Below are positions 46,501-58,500 of a stretch of DNA of 64,000 bases, in pieces (position 1 is the first letter of the stretch; every line of letters begins with the position of its first letter). The position numbers and the translations under genes were made by a program. A model generated the notes under the pieces. That model saw nothing but the letters and a program-made list of their open reading frames with translations. It was not told the DNA's origin and did no database searches. This DNA comes from Vitis vinifera (taxonomy: Eukaryota; Streptophyta; Magnoliopsida; Vitales; Vitaceae), in the NCBI RefSeq assembly GCF_030704535.1, contig NC_081813.1, positions 7,006,501 through 7,070,500 of the forward strand, in the 5' to 3' direction.

Positions 46501-49500
46501 ATTGCTGAATTCGTTCTCCTCTGGCTACTCCTTTCCCTCGGAAACAAAGTAATGTTAAAATCCCCCCCTATACACCAAGGGTCTTCCCACAACCCTCTAA
46601 TCGCCCCCAACTCATCCCATAATGCATCCCTTTCCAATTTTGAGAACAGACCATACACTCCCGTAAAAATCCATATCGTCCCATTTTCTACATTCCGGAA
46701 TCTGCAAGATAAAGTAAACTGACCCTCTTCCCAATCTAGAATATCCAAAGACCTTTTATCCCAATATATCAGAATCCCTCCCGAACCCCCTTCCGCATTC
46801 ACAGCTTTCCAATCTAGGAATCTTCCGGAGCCTATACTTCTCACAATGCTATCCGACATGGCTTGAATTTTAGTCTCCTGAATACAGATTAAGTCCACCC
46901 TCTAATTCCTTATGAACATCTTAATAACTTTTCTTTTAGAGCTATCATTTGCTCCCCTCACATTCCAACTCAGAATTTTTATCTTCATTGGACAATCACA
47001 ATCTGGCGCCCTTTGCCCTGTACTGAGCCTTTCTGTTTAATTCCCCCCTCATAATTAATGGAGCATTCCAATCTTTTTAATTCCCTTTCAAACTTAGATT
47101 TTTCCAGTAGCTCTTTACTATGGATTTTCTCCCTTCTTTTTCTGATTTTAGTCAAAAAATTCAGGATTTCCTTCTCCAACCCTTCCGTGGGGAAACCCAG
47201 AAATTGACTGAATTTCGCCAAACCACTCTCCTCCCATTTATCAAATATGCTTAATCTACTTAATGACAAATTAAGTCATTAAGTCATATTAAGTCATAAA
47301 GATGATTTATCAAATACCCTCTTAAACTCTTATTTAAGTTAACAAACTTCAAAGATCTGAGATTATCTCCATCACCTTAACCACACTTTTGGCCCAAATG
47401 AACTAGAGGTCCAAACTCCAAAGATGGAAAAGCAGTCCTTGACCTCCCACCATCCAGGCAGGAAAGCCCCAGTTTGTGCCAGCTCTCTGCAATTACTTGT
47501 AAAGAAATCATAACCTCATCCTTTAGCCTTACTGATCCAACCTTACTCAAGAAAATGGTGTCCTCCACTAAGTCCACGAAGAAGATCCCACCTTTTAGGG
47601 AAAATTAAGCAATACAAGCTTGCCCCCAACCACCAAACACGTCTGCAAGAACTTTCCAAAACTCATCCAATCCACCAACTCCAAGCCACATACTCAGATT
47701 ATGGCTCATGACCATATTCCCATGACAGTAATGCCTTCACTTTGTGCCCCCCTTGACCATTTTCACATAAAAGCAGAAAGGTGACCTTTCCCCAGCTGCA
47801 ATTCTCATCCCCCTTTATTCCCTTGCTATGCGAAAAAACCTTCTCTTTTTCCAGTTCCTCTGGATCTAGAAGAGATCAACAGACACAATTGGTCCAATCA
47901 CTACTTTTAGGTACTTTTAGAATCACCCAAAATAGGGGTCTCCAGATTGTCATAAACTCAGTCACAAATACACCTGTCAATGTTGTTCCAGAGAACCTTG
48001 ACGAGTCTTAAGTGTCCCCTAATTTCTTATCGAAAAACCCCCCTTTGTTCCAATGCTGCAGCCCCATGCAACTACTCCAATGACCATGAGACTTCTTTCT
48101 CTTCAAACATTAAGGAAAATGTTCCCTCATGACAAATCCAGTGATAAAGAAAGCCCTCTGGCACCCTCATCTTCCTTGAGCTCAAAACACCTTTCCTCCC
48201 AACCCACATCCACTTCCCAGGAGTGAATCATGAGGGACTTGAGAAGTTCACAGCTCTTCAGACCTTTTCTTGAAGAAGTCTTTGTTATGAAGCCAAATCT
48301 TATATGGATTCATGGGACCACACATCACAAAGAATATAAAAAAAATAAAACCCTCAACTTGTCATAATCAGAGTCAAATCTCAATTCTATCAACTTTATA
48401 CGGATTTCATTATGCAACTGTGCTGAGGAGATTCTTGGCAGAATTGGACTAAAATTATAAGATCAAGATTCATAAGATTCTAAAGTTCTGATTAGGATTG
48501 TATACCTTGACGAGAAAGTTAAATAATTGTTGGGACCCGACCCACACATAGGAGCTGTGTTCAGAACATTTTCTCAAGTACATGAGGCAGCATAGGAGCA
48601 ACTTCAAACCATGGACCTAAAATTATGCTCCATGCATTGATACTGCTAGAGAAACACTCCTTGGCCTAAGAGAAAAATAAGCACCTCGATAGGTAGTTCA
48701 GCCTATTAGGTTAGTAACTGTCAGTCCATAGAAACACATCCTATGAAAGGCATGTAATTTTTTACCCTTTTGGCTTCAGCTTTAGCCGGAAAGCTCGAAT
48801 GACCTTGTCAAATCATTATGCACCATTGATCTTGGTTGTCTAAACCAATCATTGATACCCTATTGGACTCCAAAGGTTGGTAACCATCCTCATGTTAGTT
48901 GCAAATTTACTACCTATCATTCCGTCCCAAATATGCAGGAATTTTTAGTGCAAAACTTGTAAAGAAAGAGAATTACCAAAAGAAAAGACTAAGGCTTAGT
49001 GCTCTGTGATTCGTTTCCTATGATCACTGGGATGAATTTTTACAATAGAAATCTTCTCCTGGTGCCTATTTGTTTCTTCTCCTAATAAATTTATTTATTG
49101 CAATTACTTAGTAGTGGACATATAACAAAAGGATTGAGCCCTAACCATTATGAAATTTATAATCTTCTCTATTTTAATCTTCCTTACAACTTTCTTCACT
49201 CTTTTTTTCTAGAATGTTTGTGCTTCACCATATGACAGATATCAACTGATGGTAAATGATTTGATGGCATTACAAGGAAGGAAAACAATGAAGCTCAAGG
49301 TGGTGAGAAAGGACGTATTGAGCTAGAAAGGAAAAACAAGAGAAAAAAGGTATATACAGCAGAATGAATTAGCAACCCACCTTACAATGCCCCTGCCCCT
49401 CCCTCTTCCCTTTTTTTTTTTGGATCTGGGCACATAAACCAAGTGGTTGGGATACCCTTTTTCCTCAACTTTGTAAGGCTGGTATGGTTCTTCTTAGACT

Positions 49501-52500
49501 CAACTTTGTTTTAACCAAAGCCCAAGATCTCATGTTTGACTTTTCCAACAACCTAAAAGATACCCTTTTTCCTATCTCAGACAAAGCTAAGCCATGTAGC
49601 TATCAATAAGTTTGATTGTTTTCCAGATTTTCATACGAGATTACCAACTATCCTCAAAATTATAGCTTTTGATGCTTAAGTATTGAACTTTTATAAAGGA
49701 AAAAAAATGTTAACCATGGCATCATGCATCCATACCGATCTCAGTGAGATTTTAAGACTTGTTGGGGAAGCCTTCTGCAAAGACTGAATTGTTGAAGAGA
49801 TCCAGTCATCAGCGCTTTTTACAGCTTCCCTCTCCTACAACAGAGAACTAAGAATCTGGTCAAGTAAATGGCAACATTTTCATCCATGGTTAGGTTCCAG
49901 GTACTACAAGTAAAAGAGAATAGAGCAGAACTGAAGCAATGAGAACCCAATGGGGAAAAGCAAAAGAGGACATCAAATCAACTTTCTCATATAGAGAGAC
50001 AATCCATCTTATCAACTTACAAGAGCAGACAAAATTTCCTCAATTGTTCTCCGAGAAAAGCACCTATTGATAATATCCAACCTGCAGAAAAATAACCACT
50101 GAAATGAGGATATGGATAATGAAGAGCCAGGCCAAAAATTGAAGACATCCTTCATTATGATTTTTTAACTGTTGGACAACCAATTTTCCTAAAAGCTTAA
50201 TCTTGAAGGATTTGGATCCACAATGTATATCATGTTCTCTAACATTAACAAACTAAGATATCTCTCATTACTATTTTAGCATGTCCAAAATTTTGAACGC
50301 ACATACATATATAGTCTAGCAAATGTTCAGGCTAAATCTAGGATTTAGAAAAGATTTCAGGTGTATGGTTAATGTTAATTAATTAATAGGAAAAAGTATA
50401 AATCAGACAAGAATTAGAGTAAGAAGATCAGAAATAAGACATGGCGAGAAAATGTACAAAGAAATTCTCTATGGTTCAACTACCTTGACACGAATAGGGG
50501 AAAAAAACTTAAACCAATCCCCATTCCAATACTAAGCAAGAGAAAGGAATACAATCAGAAAAATATGGTCTGGCTAGACAGCCAAAATTAAACCCAGTTT
50601 ATTCCATTTCCAAATCAAATGATTTCCTAATTTGCAAAGAAAACTCCTTATCCTTTGCATTCTGACTATAGACCAAGTAGAATCTTCCAATTTAAAATTA
50701 AATAATTAAACAAAACTAAGTGCTTAGCCTAAAATTCAATTCTATCTTTGTTGGGTTTTGTTAGCCCAAGGTTTCACAAAACTGATTTTTGATGATTTTT
50801 TTTTTTTTTTTTTTGATAGGAAACGACAAAGAAATATATTGATAAAAAGAAGGTACAATTAGAAGGATGAGGAATCCTCCCAACAAAAAGAAACAAGACT
50901 ACAAGTAATCAAATATAAGAAAGTACAAAAAGAGAAAAGTATACACTCTAGTTACACACTGCTAACCAATCAAGTTGTAATATGTTAAGAGGAATCCCCT
51001 TAAAATCCTTAAAACAAAAAGCCCAAAAAGAAGCAAGAAAACAAATAGAATCCCAAAGATACTCAGAATTCCTTGCTTTATCCTCAAAAATCCTTGCATT
51101 TCTTTCCCGCCACACCACCCACATTAACGCGATGCACGCGTTTTGCCATAAAACAATCCCTCTCTTAGAAGAATGCATTTGGTTCATCCTTGATTTCAAA
51201 GTGTTGGATGGGTGCAAAATTCTTGCAGCAAGATTAAGGAATTCAAGAAGAATGCATTTGGTTCAAGTCAAGAAAACATTATTTGAGCATGCTTTCTTAG
51301 GGATTGAAATTTTGTGCAAATGTAAGACTAGGATAATGTGCAATTATCTCACGACTTTCATCATGACCTTTTTTGAAAAATTATCTGATCAACAACAAAC
51401 TCATTCATTCAAGGTTTTTCAAAGTTTTATGTTGTGTTTGGTTTGAAAAATATTTTTTAATTTTTATTTTCTAAAAACAATTCTTATTTCTATTTTTTTC
51501 CCCTTGAAAATTGAGAAAAGTAAAAACTATTTTAGAAAATGAAATTCGTAAAATCTTGTTTGGTTTTTGAGTTTTAACTAGCATAAAAAAATGATAAAAA
51601 GAAATATAATTAAAATTTAATATAATAAACATATCATGACATGAGATTTTGCCATTAAAAAGGATAATATTACTACTTTTATATGGGACCTTATTATATT
51701 ACATTTGTTCATTTTTTTTTAAACCAGTTTATAAAATATTTTAATATACTTATAATTAATTAAATTATTCAAATATAAAAATATATATAGTTATAGTAAT
51801 TCATAGTCTAAGGAATAAATAAAATATTTATACTATATATTTAATTTAAGATTATATTTTATTTCAAATATATATGAGATGATGTTTTATTCATATTAAT
51901 ATTTCTTTGATATCCGTAATATTGTTATTCCTTTTATATCGTGGGTCCCACAAGGTCTTTTATGTGATATTATTCCCTTTTCCATTTTCAAAAAACATTT
52001 TTCACTTTTCTTAAGAAAATTTTGAAAACACCAATTGGAATTTTCACTCTTTCTATTTTTAAGCTCAATTTTCCATAAAATGAAAATGGAAAAATATTGT
52101 CCAAACATGTTTTCAGCTCCCATTTCTGTTTTCTTTGAAAATGAAAATAGAACACAATCTAAGCAAACAGACCCTTAAGGACTCAAATGGGAAATTAAAT
52201 TAACGTCTTTTTGAAATTGTTTAAATTTTATCTAAAGTCCATAAAATAATAGAGTATTGACAGAGATGATCCTTGAAACTATTTCTTGTATATTGATACT
52301 TCTAGAGAATCATTATAATTAGGTTATTTATATCTCTATAATAGATTGTTCATAATTGTTGCAACAACCTTGAATAATTGGAAAATACAGGTTGACAATC
52401 TAACAACACTAACTAACTAACAACCAGCAGATAACTAGGTGGTTAGCTCCAACATTCCCCCTCAAGCTCATGGTGGATTTCCTCACACTTAGGTTGTCAC

Positions 52501-55500
52501 GTAATCTCACAATATGAGCTAAGAAAATTGGTTTAGTCAATATGTCTGTAGTTTGATCTATGGTAGGAGAATGTTAGACTGCCAACTTCTTGGCTAAGAC
52601 TTTTTCACACACAAAATAGAGATCCAACTTTATATGTTTAGTTCTAGAATGCAATATAAAATTTGTAGACATTGCTATTATGCTTAAATTGTCACACCAA
52701 ACCATTGGACTCCTTGGTTGAGGAATTTCAAGTTCTTATAACAATGATTGTAACCATGAAATTTCAGAGGTAACAGAAGCAAGACTTGTACTCAACTTTG
52801 GTGCTTCATCTTGAAACTGTATGTTGCTTCTTAGATGATCACAAAATAATATTGTGACCAAAGTATACACAAAATCCAATGGTTGACCTCCTGTCATCTA
52901 GGTTACCCCCCTAATCTGCATTTAAATATCCAATCAAACCCAACCTATCAGCTATTGTAAATGAAAGACTAAATTCAACAGTACTATTTTGGCATCTTAA
53001 AACCCTTTTAACAACTTTCCAATGAGTGTCTAATAGATGCATAAATTGGCAGACTTTATGAACATTATAGAATATCTTAGGCTATGTTATAGTAGTGTAT
53101 TGCAATGCTCTTACCACATTTCTATACTCATGACTATTCAGAATCAAATCATCCATGAGAGAGGAGAGTTGTAGACTAGATATCATAGGTGTAGGCAGAG
53201 GCTTGGAATTTAACATGTTGACTTTCTATAGAAGGTCAGTGATGTACTTCTTTTGAGACAAATGCAACCCATAATCAATGTGTTGGACTTGTATCCCAAG
53301 AACATAGTTGATTTTACCAAGATCCTTAAGAGAGAAAACAACATTGAGACAAGAGATCAATTTGGTCAATTCTGGACTACCACTTCTTGTGATAATGATA
53401 TCATCCACATGGACTACGGCAATGACACAAGACTTGGTTGTAAATTGGAAAACAATAAGTAATCTACTTTTACAGGATGCAAAACCAAGTTGAAGCAAGG
53501 AAGACTAAAAATTTTCAAATTGGGCTCGAGGGGATTGTTTCAAGCCATATAATGCTTTATGAAGCTTGCACACTTGCTGGTTGTATTGTTCAGAATCCAG
53601 TGGTTGCTGCATAAGCACGTCTTCTTGCAAAATCCCATTGAGAAATGCATTATTAATATCAAGTTGTCTAATCTACCATCCTCTAGCCAAAGCATTTGTA
53701 AGAACCACTCTATTTTTTACTAATTGCACCACTGGGCTAAATGTTTTAGTGAAATCAAAGCCAGTTTGTTGGTAAAAGCCCTTAACTAATAAACGAACTT
53801 TGTATCTTGAAATTGAACCATCAGGATTTCTTTTTATTTTTAAGACCCACTTGCAGCCAGCAACCTTCCTATTAGGAGGTCAATTTACAAGAGACTAAGT
53901 TTTATTCTTAGGCAAGGTCTCGTATTCATCTAACATAGCAGCCTTCCAATGATTACAATTTAAAGCCTTATCAATATAAGTGGGTTCACTTATAGATAGA
54001 TCAGTGGCAGCATAGGCCTTAGGCTTGAAAATTCCTCTTTTCATTACAAGTAACCATAGGATGTAAGTTAGTGGGTAATGGAGCATTACTTCAATCATGG
54101 ACAGATTTGGATAAAACATGTGAGGAAGGTTGATGAAGAATCAGGTTTAGGAGTTGGCACAGGTGAAGGGGAGAAAAAGGTGTTGTAGTGGGAGACTCAA
54201 TAGGATGGTGGCTAGGTGAATCATTAGATGATGTTAGCAAAGGTTTTAGTATAGGAGATGGAAGGAGATGCAATTTATTATCAATGATAGATGAGGAAGA
54301 AGTCTGGCTATGTGGTTTTGAAGCCAAAGGAAATGTAAATTCATCAAACACAACATGTCATAAGATGTAGATTCTTCAATCAGGAGTTAGGATTTAATAA
54401 CCTTTCGGACATCACTATAGCCAAGAAATGTGTAGGGAAAAGAATGGTATTGTAACTTATGATTGTTATAAGGTCTTAAGTGAGGATAATAAGTTTATCC
54501 AAATACCTTTAAGAAATTATAATCAGGTTGAATGTGAAACAATACTTCCAAAGGTTATCTTTGCTGCAGGATTGTGTTAGGTAAACGCCTATTAATAAGG
54601 AACACAACAGTGACCAAAGATTCAAACCAGAATTTTAGAGGTAAGGAAGCTTGAGCAAGAAGAGTAAGCCCTAATTCAACTATGTGATGATGTTTACATT
54701 TAAATAGACCATTTTGCTCGGAAGTATGAGGGTAAGAATGCATATGCAGATACCACAAGAGTTAAGGAAAGAGGTGAGAGCTATAAAGTCACCTCTCATG
54801 TCAGTTAATAGGATTTTGATTTTCTGATTTAGTTGTAGTTCAACCTGAACCTTACAAATGAAGAAAGGACTGGTATGCATCAGATTTGCATCTAAGAAAA
54901 TATATCCGTATGTATTAGAGTAAGCATAACAAACAACACATAAAACTGAAAACCATTTAGAGAAAGAACCGGAGTTGCACCCTGCACATCAACAACAAAT
55001 TGAAGAGGTGAAATGTATTTAGTGCAAGACTTAGGAAATGGAAGTTTATGACTTTTTCCCATTTAACAGGCTGAGCAAACTAAAGGAAATTTATTAGAAT
55101 GATGAGTTATATTGTGAAAAGTTAACACTTGTTGAACTACTTTCTAAGCAAGGTGTCCAAGCCATTTGTGCTGCAAATCAATCACAAAATTATTTCATTG
55201 ACAAGAAATTGAATTTTGACATGAATGATCAGAACTTGAGGTTTGAGACTTTATTGAACAATCAGCCACTAAAAGTTGAAGATGAATGACATTAAGTTGA
55301 TTTGAAAAGATTCTAGTAGAAGGAGAAACTCTAGCACCAGTGTACTGAGTTGTGAGATTGAATCTATATAATCCTTCATGCAGATTTCCTCTGAGAACTG
55401 TTGTTCCTGTCACTTGATCCTTTACAACACAAAACAAAGGATGAAATCAAGGGAACATGCAAGAGGTTTTTAAGATGAAATTGTTTAGAATTAAATTGGT

Positions 55501-58500
55501 TAGCAGAAGATGTTGAAGGAGAAACCATATAATGGCCTCTATGTCTAATATGCAGACCTACACCATTCCCTACATGTAACTTGTTCTTACCATGGTACTC
55601 ACTGCCTAAGTTTAGATTATTTGGGTCATTGGTAATGTGATTTGTTGCACTTGAATCAAGATACCAATTGCCATCATTGATAGTATTAGGAGTAGCAACC
55701 ATTGCCAACATTAAGTTGGAATTAGAAGCATCATTGTTGGAGTTTCCAGATGAAGGACTTCCATTGTTGTTCAATCCAATAAATGATATGTTGAAACAAT
55801 AGTAGCATTTGTGCACTATAAGCCTAAATTTTCCACATAATTTTGGTTTTGAATGCCCCCAAGTGCGTCCCTTGCCATGGCTACCACCACAACCTTGGCT
55901 ATGGTTTCCACCCCAACCTCTTTGAAAGATTTGATTGTTTCCTCGGGCACCTTGTGTAGATAGATTGACAGATGGCTATGTTTCTGTAAAAGAGGTTGAA
56001 TTTTGTTTGATCATATGTTCTTGAGCAAGCAACAAAGATGAAACAACTTTCAAAGAATATGGATCTTCACAGAAGTGATCATAGCAACAACAGAATCATA
56101 TTCTGGACCAAAACCAGCTAAAATTGCCAAGATCTGATCCTCATAAATATTATGTTCAGATGAAGATAATATGTATAAATAAGTTTCCATTTTAATCAAG
56201 TAATTTCTCATTGACAAACCACCTTTCTTTTGACTTTGCAACTTGAAATTGTATTGTGTTACCTTTGCCTTTGAGAAGAAAAAATCTGTTATACTATTCT
56301 CCAAACTTATTTTGCACGGTCACATCTAATGAGTTGAGACAACATTCCAAGGCTAATTGAGGCTAACAACCAAGAAACAAGTAGACTATCTTGCCTTTCA
56401 AAAACAATATATGCAGGATTGATCACTTTAGTTCCACCTTCCTTGAGAAATTCCGAAGGAGGAATCATAGTTTCTGAAATGAAGTTTGTTATTCCATAAC
56501 CTTTGATTACAATAAGAACCTGATGTTTCCAGGAAAAATATGTATCATCCAACTTCATGGTAACGAGTTGCTTGGGAGGATTGGTAACTTGAATAGGTGG
56601 AACAATTGGAGATAGCTTCATTACTTCAGATAGGGTAGTGATGGCTATGGAAGAGATTTTCCCCATGAGTGAGCTTCAAGCTTTGATACCATAATAGGGT
56701 ATTGGAACATAGCATTGATAGAGATGATCCTTTAAACTCTTTCTTGTATATTGATACTTGTGGGTAATTACATTATAATTGGGTTAATTATATTTCTGTA
56801 ATAGATAGTTCATAATTGTCGTAACAACCCAGAATAATAGGAAAATACAGGGCACCAATCTAGCAACTCTTACTAACAATTTACAATGCTAGTGACCTTT
56901 TCACTTGTAATCAATTTGCAATGCTAGTTTTTTCAATTCCACCATAGTCCATTTATTGCTCTCGTGTAAGAGAGCATGGAGCGTGAGACTATTTGTAAGA
57001 AAAATTGAAGAAATTGTAAAAGTCTATTGGCATGTAAAGTTCAAGGAGTCCTTGGTTTAAGGAGAATCCTTCTTTAGTAGAGAAACCTCAAGGCTTGGAT
57101 TGGAGCTTGGAGATCAGGTACATATGCATGTTTGGTGTAGAACCACATAGTTTGAGTTTGAAATTTTGAAAAAGAGAAACACCCCACACCCCCCCACCCT
57201 TCCCCCTCTTAGGTGATTACCCTAGGTTTGCTAATAATTGACTTCATAGTTTTGGCTTCCATATAGGGTATATCTTCTCTAACCAGACTAGGGCAATTAT
57301 GTTAGTGTGTCCTCCATACCCTTTGCATGCATGCATTGCAATAATGAGTAAACAAAATGCATTTTTTTTAGGTGCTTTATTTTGAGTCCTAAATTGTCTA
57401 TATTTCAACTTTACAAATCAGTGAACATTTCAGGTTACTAAAACATCAGCATAAAGAGTTGTTTAGCAGAACTATTTATGCTACTGGTGCAAAATACAGG
57501 TAGCACTATTGACGTAGGTATTATTCATGCTATTATACATTTGTAACAATGAAAATAATGCATCTTGTTCATTCTTTTTCTTATCTGTTTTTTTTCCCCT
57601 TAGGTTGGAATGATGGATAAGATTAGTTTTTTCAAGGGATAGACTTAATTACTATTAGAGTTTCTAGTCTACCAAAAGAGCTGCAATCATCTATTTCATA
57701 TTATCAAGCATTTATAGAGAAGTAGCAGCTCTGAGCTTTATTTGGAGTAAGAGTTGAAATGTCAAGTTTCTTGTCTTTCTACATTCTTGTCCCTGTTCTT
57801 GTACTATTATTAGCATTATTCAGGCATAAGTCTGACAAAGTAAAATATACCATCTCTACTAAACCTTAAATTTTCTTGATTCATTTAATTAGCATGGTTA
57901 CAAGAACAAAAGAGCTTTTCTTTTCTTTGTAGGTTTGAAGTCTTTAACAAGATTACAGAGGCATTATTTGGCTTGAAAACGAAGTACAGATCATTCCTAA
58001 GTTCCTAACTACCATAGAGAAAATGAAAGTGTGCATAGAATGTCCACTGTTGTACTTAGCAAATATATTGTTGGATAGCTGCTACTCAAGAGTTGGGATC
58101 CTTTAGTTCTAGTCCAATTTCTGCCTGGTGTCCTAATCAACTGTTTGGCCCATTCCTTCCTCAATTTCACATGGAACAAATCCAATCACTTGCATAAACA
58201 CTTGTTCCAACCACATATTGGTCAAATGGATCAAGTGGTCACTTTAAGAGGAGAATTTAAGCCCCATCCTTCAATGCATTACCAATTCTTGCATCAGAGG
58301 TTTGGAGAAGCAAGGCAAGAAAATTTCAATAAATGGATCAAGAGGTGTGTCTAGTTTAATGAAACCTCCAATTACAAAACTATGACAGTTAGGTAAACTA
58401 TTTGACAAATTAGCTTCATAGGCCAGGGATGAATGACAATCAGAAGTTACATTTTAAAGGCACCAATCTTAAGGGAATGACAAGGATATGTTGGATTAGC

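Larger units (their letters stand above)
42772..47321. repeat. hAT-like MITE split by a LINE
   Basis: The left end 'ggggtgcttggtaaaattt' (from 42,772) and the right end '.atttatcaaataccctc' (to about 47,321) are inverted relatives. Inside the left part (42,772-43,207) and the right part (about 47,250-47,321) the words 'acttaag', 'aagtcat' and 'ttaatgac' recur, as in common plant hAT MITEs that carry a G-T-G-T-T-T-G-G-T-A-A end. The LINE occupies the middle. No clear 8-bp target duplication could be read. Confidence 0.5.
52247..56878 (-). mobile_element. Old Copia LTR retrotransposon in the CHY1 intron
   Basis: The element is antisense to the window and parallel to CHY1. It has two short LTRs (187 and 208 bp), a primer-binding site and a polypurine tract. 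A decayed gag-pol lies in the Copia order gag, protease, integrase, RT, RNase H. The LTRs differ at roughly one position in seven by eye, so the insertion is old. I could not recognise a 5-bp target duplication. It fills nearly half of the 9.8-kb intron between CHY1 exons at 59,905 and 50,081. Confidence 0.88.

Noticed and set aside
50982..51446. 154-codon plus-strand frame
   Set aside because: Mostly the antisense shadow of the truncated LINE ORF2 end.
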